A DNA stretch of 64,000 bases, from the NCBI GenBank assembly GCA_949152475.1, contig OX424567.1, positions 28,607,402 to 28,671,401 on the forward strand, read 5' to 3'. The notes beneath the pieces were generated by a model. It ran no database searches. It was not told where the DNA came from and saw nothing but the letters and a program-made list of their open reading frames with translations. Made by a program: the position numbers and the translations under genes. The DNA comes from Terebella lapidaria (Eukaryota; Annelida; Polychaeta; Terebellida; Terebellidae). Shown here one piece after another: positions 11,613 to 24,096 of this stretch. Positions within the stretch are counted from its first letter, which is position 1; each line of letters opens with the position of its first letter.

Positions 11613-11930
11613 ATAATAATTAATAATAATTGCAAGCTTTTATATAGCGCTTTTCCATGTACAACATGCTCAAAGCGCTTTACAATTATTACCCCTGGCA
11701 GACCTGTTCATTCCGACACATTTTCAACCTCCCGGGAGGCATACAGCTGTAACTTAGGCAACCATCTCTGGTGCACATACAGTATTCGTACACATAGCCA
11801 TCTCTGTCTATAGCCAGGTACCCATTTTACGGATGGGTGAAACAGATCCCCCAATGAAAGTCCAAGGATTGAACCCGGTACCTCCCGCACTCAACCCTGA
11901 CGCCTTAACCAATTGAGCTATCATGGCTGG
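11613..11930 (-). mobile_element. tRNA-derived SINE
   Basis: Read from 11930 leftward, the element starts with a tRNA-like head holding an A box (TAGCTCAATTGGTTAAGG) and a B box (GGGTTCAATCC) at normal spacing for RNA polymerase III. A body with TAAAGCGCTTTGAGCATG follows, then an AT-rich ATTATTATTA tail. Imperfect flanking copies ATCCATATTA (11603-11612) and ATGCATATTA (11931-11940) may be the target duplication. The A and B boxes look intact; function is untested. Confidence 0.82.
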
Positions 11931-11940
11931 ATGCATATTA

Positions 11941-14895
11941 TCACAAACCCATCTCTTATCGGTTTCCGGTATTATTGAATGTCAGTTAACAGTAATTTCA
12001 GAAGTCTATGAAACTTAACAAGGACCAAATTTGTATTCTGTTGAGTGTATGGCTCAAATAATAATAATCTCGTCACTCGCTAAGTTATTATGAAGTTATT
12101 ATGAAATTCCCGGTTTTGACGGAATTTAGCAATGGTACTAGTACTATTGAAAGACATGGTAGGGGCCTACCCAAAGCATGTGCCGGGCCGGGATTCGGAA
12201 CATAATATATTGTTGAAAACTATTCATGCTAATAGCGCTGTTGAAAATTAGTGTATGACTCTACCTAATACAAATAGTATTACAGTAAAAAGTATTCCAA
12301 AACATTTAGTATCTACATGTATATTGTACTCCAGAGATTCTGTGGTTAGGGTGATATTTAAGAATCGATCAGTTACATGTAAGTTCAAATGCATAGCACG
12401 TCCATTGCAGTCCCAACAAAACTGACAGTATTCAGTAATCATGAATAGTGTAATCATACAATAACATGGCTTCTGATACGATATGCTTGGGCACCAAGGA
12501 GAATGGGCGTCCCGAGATATTCCTACAACTCAGGCGGTCAACTGGACCATTCTTGTTTTCACAGGCTACATATATATTGAAATGTGAGGTTAAACATCCC
12601 CACTCAAAGATTTGGTCATTAACCATCCCAGAAAAATTTGTGTTGTGTTGTGTTATTTATGTGTTACCACAAGAGCACAATCTTTACCTGTATCAGCCCA
12701 ATACATCCGATATTTTCCATGTGGCATACATGTACACCTCAGTGTATGTATACTGTGTGTAGGCGAGGTCCCTTACCTGGGGCCAGCAGTGTATGAGGTG
12801 TGCTAATTACAAACATGCCCTCCAGAGGCCGTCGGATCCCACCTTTTTATGGATCCTGAGGGATTAGAGCCGGACCCCTCAAAATTCGAGATTTAATGGC
12901 TTTTTGGGGGTTAGATCGGAGACTGAAAAGACAAGTATTGTTTTGAATCATGATCATCTCACATTACATTGCATGCTTTGTTTGTTTCAGTTTCTCATTC
13001 ATTAGGGTCAGCACAAGTACATATTTCGTAACTCGAGTACTAGTACTCAGATGTTGTGACTCGACTCGTAACCAAGTACTCGTATCAAATTACCAACTGT
13101 AGATTACATTGGGGAAAATTTTGAAAAAGATCTTCAATTCATTATGTATTGCAATGGGGCTGCCAGTAGACTGCTGAATTAATGAGTGAAGGTATTGAGA
13201 AGGTAAAAGTTGCTTTCCTTCTCAGATGGGCGCAGACATCTTGTTTGCATTGATCACGTGACTTAATACCGTAGTTCACAGTACCTCGCTAGAGTCTAGA
13301 GGCTAAATATCATCGCAGACGCGATTCGCCAGGTGGCGCAACTAGTGGCGCAACTCGCATACAATGTGTGTACAGACAAAGCACTGTCATCATAGAGTGC
13401 GGGAAAAAGTAATGTTTTTATTGACGCATATATTGGTTCATTAGCTTAGAGTTTATTCACAATCATGTCCACCGATTCTGAATACTGAAAGGAATGAAGC
13501 CATCAGGACAAATAATACACGAAAGTACTCTGGTTTGTGTCAGTAAACATTCAAAAGTACGCCAACTCCGAAGATTATCAATAGTAAGGTGATACTAGAA
13601 CATGGGCTTACAATAGTAAGGTGTTTTTGTGATCTTGTGTCATCCAAATCATATCTCTGTGCTTTTTGGCCAGGGATATTTAATACCTATTGAAATGACC
13701 AAATCCCCAAATTCGCTCAGATTTCTGAGACACTACTTAGGCTAAAACTATATAGTTACCGATATTATATTTTCCAGATGTACCATCGAACATTATGATG
13801 GCATTGAACATTACGGTGTTTCATATTACTGTTTGTACTGGTCCATAGTACAACACAGACACTGAATTGGTTATCATTGTTTTGAAATTTTTCTTGAGCA
13901 TCAACATTATCAGTTTGGACATACCAGTATATCTATGATGTTTTACCAGACCTGCTGATGCTAGGAGACTGGAGTACTGAATGTACCAAAGATCCAAGCA
14001 GAATGATGATTGTAGCTTTTGAGTAGATAGTTTTGATACATTTGCCCATGAAATATGTATTTCATGCTTAGAATTTCATCATTTTATATTTTGTATTTCT
14101 TTCTGTCAAATTACCAAATATAATCCTTAACGAAACTTCACAGATTTTTACACGATATTCGCGATGAAGCAAGAGAAGTTCTTGGATGACTTTGAGGAAC
14201 CGAAGCAGAAGTGACCGTGCGCTTGTGATGTGTGAGAGATTGTTCTGGGAAACTGTGCTGCGTTGATCTGGATTGACTGGAGTGTGCTCTAGATCCATGT
14301 AAAGACATCACAGTTGATATCGTAGATGCCAACTCATCATCCTGATCATTAATGTTGCTGGCTCTTTCATGTTTAATGATGGCTTCTATTTCATTTGAGG
14401 TTTATTTGCCTGCTTATTCTGTTGAGTGTGAAGCAAAAGATTCTGAGCAGTAGATTCCATATTTAATATAAAGCCAGCATAATTATGTTTTGTTTACAGT
14501 TGATCATCCAACGAAGATTTATACCATTTATGTGGAATTTAGCTTTTGAGTGATCTTGTTTGTTTTTTCAAGATTGTATGTGTATTATACAGTTAATGCG
14601 AGTGATTGGATGAATGACGCTGAAGATTATGATATGTATATAAATTATGTTTGACAATTTGAGACTTGTTGTTGTTTTTAGCATCTTTATCATGTTTCAA
14701 CATGTACCGGTATATAGCACCACAAATGTAATGACAAGCAATGTACGGTATTGTCTTGTAAATGATTGAAAGTAGTGTGAAAGTGCTTTGTAAAATCCCC
14801 CCAACAAAGTTCAGAAGATACATGTACCATGGATTTGTCATCATCTCGCCACAGACATCCACGAACATTTTCTCGTTAGCGTTCTCAAGATTGTA
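11941..14895. other. No gene seen; AT-rich DNA
   Basis: Short ORFs of 60-110 codons on both strands overlap each other and show no domain. AGTCCCCGATCTAACCCCC near 10852 has an inverse, slightly changed copy near 12907, a possible terminal-repeat pair that I could not confirm. No RNA gene or tandem array was seen. Confidence 0.5.
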
Positions 14896-15073
14896 CATGT
14901 GGTCCCCCTCAGATGAGACCCCCCTCAAGAAAGACTTCCCCCTCTGTAAAGACTTTTTCTTGTGGCGCTAGAATGACTTTAACATGTAAATGAACCCCTC
15001 TAATAAGACATCCCCTCAGATAAGACCTTAATTTTGTGGCAGAAGGGTAGGTCTTATCTGAGGGGGACCACTG
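14896..15073. mobile_element. 178-bp MITE with TA target duplication
   Basis: The left end CATGTGGTCCCCCTCAGAT and the right end read inversely, CAGTGGTCCCCCTCAGAT, differ by one small indel. TA flanks both sides (14894-14895, 15074-15075). The interior carries further CCCCTC..AAGAC repeats. No coding capacity. Confidence 0.78.
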
Positions 15074-15079
15074 TATTTC

Positions 15080-15702
15080 TAAAACGATGTAGAAAATTTT
15101 TTACATGAACAATTGAACACGAAATATGGTAAGGCCTCGATACCTGTCAACTTTGGTTGCCGATTGGAGACACATTCTGTGATGAAACCAGCCCATTCAA
15201 CACACATGGTTTCTGAGCACTATAAGGGTGGCAATTTTATAGGGACCGCTGCTATATCGAACATTCATGTCGAGCAATACCTAGACATGTGAAAATTTTC
15301 ACCATTTGAAAACATTTTTGGACTTTTTCCCTTCATAATGGGAGCTGCCAGAACTGTACTCCTATAATGCTTGAAGATAGAGCTTAGAAATTGGCACTTT
15401 CAAATGGGGAGTCACATATGGCGACTTGTGTGGTGACCTTGGATTTGACCTTGGATGACCTTGAAAGGTCAAAACAGCCATTTTTGGGTCGTAAAATGCC
15501 CAAATTCGCACCTTGTCTGTCTTTTCTCAAAAACTGTGTTATCACTTTTTAGGTTACCGGACCTTTGGTCCGATAACCTATTGGCATGGCGTTGCGTCCG
15601 TCGTCCGGCGTTAACATTTTTATCTTTAAAGTTTACGATTGAATCTTTCTCAAATTTTGCACAAATATGCCTGAAAATATTTTGAGAAGTATTTTTTTGT
15701 TT
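15080..15702. repeat. Dispersed non-coding module and truncated TAGGTTACCGGAC-ended element
   Basis: 15300-15550 carries a module (CTTCATAATGGGAGCTG, then TGACCTTGAAAGGTCAAAAC) that recurs near 20560, 21020, 22815, 29485, 32960 and 36815. At 15549 an element starts with TTAGGTTACCGGACC and runs about 150 bp before a second copy of the same start at 15703. ORFs here are accidental. Confidence 0.7.
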
Positions 15703-16179
15703 TTAGGTTACCGGACCTATGGTCCGTAACCTATTGGCATGGCGATGCGTCCGGCGTCGTCGTCCGTCGTCGTCGTCCGTCAACAATTTTATCTTTAAAG
15801 TTCACGATCGAATTTTTCTGAAATTTTGCACAAAAATGCCTAAAAATATTTCGAGAGGGAGGTATTTTTTAGTTTTTCGCATTTTTTTCAAAATGGCAGC
15901 CGTTTTCGTCGAAAAACGGTCAATTTTGGATTTTGGTGGCCATTTTCTCAAAAACTGTTCAGTAACTTTTTTTCTTTTTGATACATAACACTCCTCATAT
16001 GTACTCCTATGATGTCTATAAATTTCGTCGCGTTTGAATCGCTCGAAGTGGGCCATTTTGGCCCATACTCGGCCCAAATGGGACTTTCCCATGTTAAATT
16101 CTCCTATGCTTTAAAATGGGACACATTAAGCCTAATATCTCACTTAATATTGAGATTAGAGACTAGGAATCAATTGTGG

Positions 16180-19100
16180 ACATATAGGAAATGATATATG
16201 CTGAATTTTCTCGTGACCTTGAATTTGACCTCTGACCTTGGTTTCAAGGTCATAGCGGCTGTTCTCGTCAAAAATGGCTAATTTTGGACTTTGATGGTCG
16301 TTTTCTCAAAATCTGTTCAGTAACTTTTTGTCTTATTGATGCATAACACTCCTCATATGTACTTCTGTGACATGTGTAAACTTTGTTGCGCTTCAATCAC
16401 TCGAAGTGGGCCATTTTGGGCCCAAACTCGGCCCAGATGTGACTTTCCCATGTTAAATTTTCCTATGCTTTATAATTGGACACATTAAGTATCTCACTTA
16501 ATATTGAGATTAGAGACTAGGAATCAATTGTGGACATATAGGAAATGATATATGCTGAATATTCTCGTGACCTTGAATCTGACCTTTGACCTCATTTTCA
16601 AGGTCACAGGACAAAATGGCTAATATCTCGCTTATTATCGACTTTACAGCTTAGAAATCAATTGTGAACATATAGGAAATGATATATGCTGAATATTCTA
16701 GTGACCTTGAATTTGACTTTTGACCTCATTTTCAAGGTCAACAGGACAAAATGGCCAATATCTTGCTTATTAGCGACTTTACAGCTTAGGAATCAATTGT
16801 GAACATATAGGAAATGATATATGCTGAATATTCTCATGACCTTGAATTTGACCTTTCACCTCAGTTCCAAGGTCACAGGACAAAATTGCTAATATCTCGC
16901 TTATTATCGACTTTACAGCTTAGGAATCAATTGTGAACATATAGGAAATGATATATGCTGAATATTCTCGTGACCTTGAATTGACCTTTGACCTCATTCC
17001 CAAGATCACAGGACAAAATTGCTAATATCTCGCTTATTATCGACTTTACAGTTTAGGAATCAATTGTGAACATATAGGAAATGATATATGCTGAATATTC
17101 TCGTGACCTTGAATTTGACCTTTGACCTCATTTTCAAGGTCACAGGACAAAATGGCCAATATCTTGCTTCTTAGCGACTTTACAGCTTAGGAATCAATTG
17201 TGAACATATAGGAAATGATATATGCTGAATATTCTAGTGACCTTGAATTTGACTGTTGACCTCATTTCCAAGGTCAACAGGACAAAATGGCCAATATCTT
17301 GCTTATTAGCGACTTTACAGCTTAGGAATCAATTGTGAACATATAGGAAAAGATATATGCTGAAAATTCTCATGACCTTGAATTTGACCTTTGACCTCAT
17401 TTTCAAGGTCACAGGACAAAATGGCCAATATCTTGCTTCTTAGCGACTTTACAGCTTAGGAATCAATTGTGAACATATAGGAAATGATATATGCTGAATA
17501 TTCTAGTGACCTTGAATTTGACTTTTGACCTCATTTTCAAGCTCAACAGGACAAAATGGCTAATATCTCGCTTATTATCGACTTTACAGCTTAGAAATCA
17601 ATTGTGAACATATAGGAAATGATATATGCTGAATATTCTAGTGACCTTGAATTTGACTTTTGACCTCATTTTCAAGGTCAACAGGACAAAATGGCCAATA
17701 TCTTGCTTATTAGCGACTTTACAGCTTAGGAATCAATTGTGAACATATAGGAAATGATATATGCTGAATATTCTCATGACCTTGAATTTGACCTTTGACC
17801 TCATTTCCAAGGTCACAGGACAAAATTGCTAATATCTCGCTTATTATCGACTTTACAGCTTAGGAATCAATTGTGAACATATAGGAAATGATATATGCTG
17901 AATATTCTCGTGACCTTGAATTGACCTTTGACCTCATTCCCAAGATCACAGGACAAAATTGCTAATATCTCGCTTATTATCGACTTTACAGCTTAGGAAT
18001 CAATTGTGAACATATAGGAAATGATATATGCTGAATATTCTCGTGACCTTGAATTTGACCTTTGACCTCATTTTCAAGGTCACAGGACAAAATGGCCAAT
18101 ATCTTGCTTCTTAGCGACTTTACAGCTTAGGAATCAATTGTGAACATATAGGAAATGATATATGCTGAATATTCTAGTGACCTTGAATTTGACTGTTGAC
18201 CTCATTTCCAAGGTCAACAGGACAAAATGGCCAATATCTTGCTTATTAGCGACTTTACAGCTTAGGAATCAATTGTGAACATATAGGAAAAGATATATGC
18301 TGAAAATTCTCATGACCTTGAATTTGACCTTTGACCTCATTTTCAAGGTCACAGGACAAAATGGCCAATATCTTGCTTCTTAGCGACTTTACAGCTTAGG
18401 AATCAATTGTGAACATATAGGAAATGATATATGCTGAATATTCTAGTGACCTTGAATTTGACTTTTGACCTCATTTTCAAGCTCAACAGGACAAAATGGC
18501 TAATATCTCGCTTATTATCGACTTTACAGCTTAGAAATCAATTGTGAACATATAGGAAATGATATATGCTGAATATTCTAGTGACCTTGAATTTGACTTT
18601 TGACCTCATTTTCAAGGTCAACAGGACAAAATGGCCAATATCTTGCTTATTAGCGACTTTACAGCTTAGGAATCAATTGTGAACATATAGGAAATGATAT
18701 ATGCTGAATATTCTCATGACCTTGAATTTGACCTTTGACCTCATTTCCAAGGTCACAGGACAAAATTGCTAATATCTCGCTTATTATCGACTTTACAGCT
18801 TAGGAATCAATTGTGAACATATAGGAAATGATATATGCTGAATATTCTCGTGACCTTGAATTGACCTTTGACCTCATTCCCAAGATCACAGGACAAAATT
18901 GCTAATATCTCGCTTATTATCGACTTTACAGCTTAGGAATCAATTGTGAACATATAGGAAATGATATATGCTGAATATTCTCGTGACCTTGAATTTGACC
19001 TTTGACCTCATTTTCAAGGTCACAGGACAAAATGGCCAATATCTTGCTTCTTAGCGACTTTACAGCTTAGGAATCAATTGTGAACATATAGGAAATGATA

Positions 19101-19720
19101 TATGCTGAATATTCTAGTGACCTTGAATTTGACTGTTGACCTCATTTCCAAGGTCAACAGGACAAAATGGCCAATATCTTGCTTATTAGCGACTTTACAG
19201 CTTAGGAATCAATTGTGAACATATAGGAAAAGATATATGCTGAAAATTCTCATGACCTTGAATTTGACCTTTGACCTCATTTTCAAGGTCACAGGACAAA
19301 ATGGCCAATATCTTGCTTCTTAGCGACTTTACAGCTTAGGAATCAATTGTGAACATATAGGAAATGATATATGCTGAATATTCTAGTGACCTTGAATTTG
19401 ACTTTTGACCTCATTTTCAAGCTCAACAGGACAAAATGGCTAATATCTTGCTTATTATCGACTTTATAGCTTAGGAATCAATTGTGAACATATAGGAAAT
19501 GAGATATTCTGAATATTTTAATGATATTGAGTTTGACCTTTGCCCTAAATCAGTCATTTTATTTTCAAAGTCAGATTACAAAATGGCTTATATCTCGCTT
19601 ATTATCAAATTTACAGCTTAGGGGTCCATAGTGAACATATAGGAAATGATGTATGCTGAATAGTTTGGTGATCTTGAATTTAAAGTTGGAATCAATTTTA
19701 AAATCAGCCAAATTTAGCAT
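16180..19720. repeat. ~134-bp satellite array
   Basis: The monomer runs from TGACCTTGAATTTGACCTTT through AATATCTCGCTTATTATCG and GGAATCAATTGTGAACATAT to GATATATGCTGAATATTCT. Edge monomers are diverged and central ones nearly identical. Each monomer holds several TGACCT or AGGTCA hexamers. The same satellite appears at 30300-32340, 35640-36350 and 37360-37620. Confidence 0.95.
16691..19510. repeat. Three copies of a 940-bp higher-order repeat (seven monomers each)
   Basis: GAATATTCTAGTGACC markers begin at 16691, 17631 and 18571, exactly 940 bp apart. The variant AATATTCTCGTGACCTTGAA followed by TTGACC recurs at 16961, 17901 and 18841, also 940 bp apart. Seven distinct monomer variants occur in the same order in each copy. 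Copies 2 and 3 look almost identical. Copy 1 has a few private changes, for example CCTTTCACCTCAGTTCC near 16855. Confidence 0.93.
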
Positions 19721-20231
19721 TCTTGTTTGTCACGCAAACTTGAAAGTACATCTCAAGATAGTCGGGAATATATAGGAAATATGCACAGTTCGACAACAGA
19801 TACTCAGAAAATTGCCGTTAATCGTGCATGAAAACAGTGGATAGAGAATGATCGGCCTGCATACATTGCCGGTTGCCACAGTATCTAGACAGATACCAAT
19901 GACTTCATCAGATTGTGTATAGAACTCGCCCACAAGGCGGGCCGCTTTGAGGAAAAAAATATTTGAATCTTGATTTGGAAACTCAATTTAGACACGTAAT
20001 ACACATTTTCAGACCCAAATTTGTACGATTTCTCATTCTATAGACAAAATGAAGCTATCGCAAAATGAATAAAATTCGTCAATTCTAAAAGTGATTATAG
20101 CTTTAACCTTTGATCCCATTTTCAAGGTTAGAGATATGGCGATTTCAGTGGTCACCTTGAATTTGACCTTCAACTTTCTCGGCTTAACTCTGTATATTTC
20201 TCCGGTAACCTTTCTAGCCCATTGGGCTAAT

Positions 20232-23087
20232 TTTTTTCAAAATGGCAGCTGTTTTTGTCGAAAAACGCTCAATTTTAGACTTTGACTGCCATTTTCTCAA
20301 AAACTGTCTGATCAGTTTTGAGTTTTTGGTTTCAAAAGATTCCCCTCATATACCTCTGTGATACGTATAGGTTTGGTTGGCCTTGAATTCTTTGTGTGGC
20401 AGCCATTTTTAATTTTTGGCGGATCGGCGAAAAAAAAATTCTCCGCCCCAAATTGCATTACTATCCATTTTGGGTCATTTCTAGGGCAAAAAAAATTTTC
20501 ACCCTTTGAAAAAATATTTTGGACTTTTTTTCCTTCATAGAATTTGCGGCACTTTTTTCCTTCATAATTAGAGCTGTCAGGACTGTACTCGTAGAACGCT
20601 TGAAGATAGGGCTTAGAAATTGGCACTTTCAAATGGAAAGTCATATATGTCGACTTATGTGGTGACCTTGAATTTGACCTTGGATGACCTTGAAAGGTCA
20701 AAACAGCCATTTTTGGGTCGAAAAATGCTCAAATTTGCATCTGGTCTGTATTTTCTCAAAAACTGTATAATCAGTTTTGAGATTCTTGTTTTAAAAGATT
20801 CCTCTTCTATATACCTCTGTGACGTGTGTAAGTTTTGGTGCCCTTGAATCGCCGATCTCCGTGTGGCGGCCATTTAGAATTTTTGACGAGTCGGCGAAAA
20901 AATTTTTCTTCGCCCCAAATCGCATTACTATCCATTTTGGGCCATTTCTAGGCAAAAGAGAATTTTCACACTTCGAAAAAATATTTTGGACTTGGAAAAT
21001 TTTCGGCACTTTTTTCCTTCATAATGGGAGCTGTCAGGACTGTACTCATAGAACGGCTGAGAATAGAGCTTAGAAATTTGCACTTTTAAATGGGAAGTCA
21101 TATATGGGCACTTGTGTGGTGACCTTGAATTTGACCTTCGATGACCTTGAAAGGTCAAGACGGCCATTTTTAGGTTCCGGACATTTTTAGCTTCGGGCCG
21201 ATAAGCTATTGTCGTGGTTTTTCGTCCGGCGTCCGGCGCCCGTCCGGCGTCCGTCCGGGTCTGTAACTTTTTTTTGACATGATGAATTTCCCCAAAAATT
21301 TGTAAGAACATACCTTGGGCCAGTATCTAAAGACGTTTTTTAAATTTTTTTGATTGAATCGTTTTTGACATCAGAGCGTTGGGGGCGAAGCCCCCAACCC
21401 TCTACATGTCTATGTGCTGACTTTTTCATGGAGGTTTCATGCCAACCTATCGACGCCCGTTTTGGCATGTAAACGTTTAGACACCTACTTCAAATGAGAA
21501 TTTTCTTCGTCCTTGACATAAAATCTCTCGAATTGATGGCAAACTTTGAATATTCCACAGATGTATAATGCATAAATCGATGTGTTAGGTTTGAGAAAAT
21601 TACGCAAAATGCTGAGATTGTTTTGGAAACGTCAAAATGGCGGAGCCGGTGGAAATTGACGTTCCCAGAATGCAAAGCAAATTTTACCGCCCTGACGCGT
21701 ATTTTGGAGCACACAATTAGGCCCCTCAAAGGGGGGGTCCAACATCGCAACATTTTTTAAGCTGAGAAACATCACACATCATATTTTACATCGATATTTA
21801 ATCGGTAATATCAACACAAAAGTCAGACATCGAAATTTTGTCAGTATTTGATGAGTGAGCGTCGTACACTTCGTTTTTTAATCATCATTTAAGGAGAAGG
21901 ATATCGCAACGTCGGAATTTAGTCAGTATTTAATCACAGTTTAAGAGTAGCAACATCGAAACGATGTTGCTCAGAATGCCAACATCGCGACTTCGTTTTT
22001 ACCCCTTTGAGGGGCCTACAATTTTCTGTGCAGCAATTCGTGCATGCCTGTAAGCTTGCGTGTGCCGTGTGGCATTCTTCGGTGTTATGAAGTGAACACA
22101 ACGATTCGTCTGCGATGCCACGGCTACATTTACCTTAATTTGACGTACCTTATATGACAAGGTGTTGGCTTTGCGAAGCCTTCGGACAATCCTTTATATT
22201 TCAAACTAGTCTTTTCATTAGCCCAGTGTAAAAATGTTATTTATTACTGAGTATGATATCAGATGCAGATATTTCTTATAGTTTCCAATATTTTTTAAGG
22301 ATATTTTATTAGGTTCAATATCATTTTAGCAGGCGTACAAATGTATCTGTTTCATTGAGTTCAAAATGAATGTTTACTTATGAGGCCTATGCTTTCATCG
22401 TAATATACGGGAATGGGGGGGAGTAACGTTGAGTAGTATACATTCAGCTGTCATGGTGCTGGATGTGCTCGAGCTCTAATGTCGACTCTCGCAGTTAGCT
22501 GCATTTTCTTGTTGCCTATTTGGCGGCCATTTTTGACGAAAAATTGCCAATTTTGGACTTTGGAGGCCATTTTCTCAAAAACTGTCTGATCAGTTTTGAG
22601 ATTTTTGTTTCAAAACATTCCTCTCATGTACCTTTATGACGTGTATAAGTTTCGTTGCCCTTGAATCGCCGGTCTGGATGTGGCGGCCATTTTGATTTTT
22701 TGACGGGTCGGCGAAAAAAAAATTTTTTGTCCCAAATCAACTCACTATTCGTTTTGAGCCATTTCCAGCAAAAAAAAAAAAAAATTTTGGACTTAGAGAA
22801 TTTCACCCAATTTTCCTTCATAATGGGAGCTGTGCAGAGTAAACTCATAGAACACTTGAAGATAGAGCCTAAGTATTGGCACTTTCAAATGGGAAATCAT
22901 ATATAGCGGTTTGAGTGATGACCTTGAATTTGACCTTCAATGACCTTGAAAGGTCAAAACGACCTTTTTATCGAAAAAATGATGAATTTTGTCTTTGGTG
23001 GCCCTTTTCTCAGAGTCTATTCAGACAGTTTTCCTCAAAATCATGTATAGGATTCTCCTTAGGTACCTTTGTGATGTGTGTAAGTTT
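20232..23087. repeat. Mosaic of dispersed modules with AAAATGGC and AGGTCA motifs
   Basis: Repeated blocks include AAACTGTCTGATCAGTTTTG, the GGCGAAAAAAAAATT block, the CTTCATAATGGGAGCTG block and TGACCTTGAAAGGTC. A separate element start, TTAGCTTCGGGCCGATAAGC followed by CGTCCGGCGTCCGGCG, lies near 21189. The part 21360-22500 shows no recognised module or gene. The ORFs here (up to 132 codons) lie on both strands of the same repeat and are not genes. Confidence 0.65.
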
Positions 23088-23478
23088 ATTGTATCCCCCG
23101 AACAAAGTTCGGCGGATACTATGGATTTACGATCGTCGCGCCGCCGCCGCGTCCGCGTGCGCAGACACTTTCTTGTGAACGCGCTACAGGTTGCAAATCT
23201 TAACCGATTTTGATAATACTTTATATGGACATGTCTTATGGTGAGATCACGACACCTATCGATTTTGGTTGCCATAGCAACCAAAATAGCCCATTGGTGT
23301 AACATTTTGTGCTCAAATTAGCCTGTTTAACACACATGGGTTGTGAACGCTCTATGGGTGGGAGTTTTCGATGAATGATGATGAAATCGCACAGGCTCAA
23401 TGAGAAAGACCATCACACGAAACCTATTGTTTTTCAGAATGATCGAATAAATATTAATAAGTTTGAGAGGTTAACTTA

Positions 23479-24029
23479 TTACGACAATTAAAATATCCTA
23501 CTTTGACATGTGTGATCACTCCAATAACCTGTACTATGAAAGCAAATTGCACTGGATTCTTGTTCAGAATACAGAACTGATGTTTTTGGTGAGAAAAGAA
23601 AAATATTACTGAATAAGTTAACATTGGTTTTACTAGTTAAGTCTATTATTGACCACAATAAAAATAGTTAAGACGAGAAACATTTATTATTGAGCTCAAC
23701 AAGGTAAGGGTTTTGTCCAGTAGAGATCTCGCAGGTGTAACCGAATAAGTTAACATTATTGTTACTAGTTAAGTCTATTATTGACCACAATAAAAATAGT
23801 TAAGACAAGAAACATTTATTACTAGGCTCAACAAGGTAAAGCTTCTGTGCAGTGGAGATTTCATGGCTGTAGTCGAATAAGTTAACATCATTTTTACTAG
23901 TTAGGTCTATTATTGACCTCAAGAAAAATAGTTAAGACAAGAAACATTTATTATTGAGCTCAACAATTTGAAAGTTTTGTCCAGTAGAGATTTCATGGGT
24001 GTAACCGTATAAGTTAACATTATTTTTAC
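23479..24029. repeat. 132-bp tandem repeat, about four copies
   Basis: The phrase AATAAGTTAACATT and its close variants (one starts GTATAAG) recur at 23611, 23743, 23875 and 24007, exactly 132 bp apart. The unit also contains CTATTATTGACCACAA and GAAACATTTATTATTGAGCT. Confidence 0.92.
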
Positions 24030-24096
24030 CAGTAAAGTCAATTTTTACTTCGAATTTCAACTTGAAACCAAGTTTGGCACATATTATGAATTAAAA

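Larger units (their letters stand above)
15703..20231 (+). mobile_element. TAGGTTACCGGAC-ended element swollen by satellite DNA
   Basis: The left end has a hairpin (GGTTACCGGACC / GGTCCGTAACC). The right end is TCCGGTAACCTTTCTAGCCC followed by ATTGGGCTAA, the inverse of the left terminal motif plus a second hairpin. The same end pair bounds 29632-30880 and 36353-37357 (1.0-1.25 kb), so ~3.4 kb of this copy is internal satellite expansion. No protein-coding capacity. Superfamily unknown. Confidence 0.6.

Noticed and set aside
12466..12806. Overlapping 64-98 codon ORFs on both strands
   Set aside because: No domain, no codon bias, and mutually overlapping; probably chance.
15455..23305. Many 60-130 codon ORFs in the AAAATGGC module mosaic
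   Set aside because: The same peptides recur in each dispersed copy on either strand with frameshifts, as expected of non-coding repeats.
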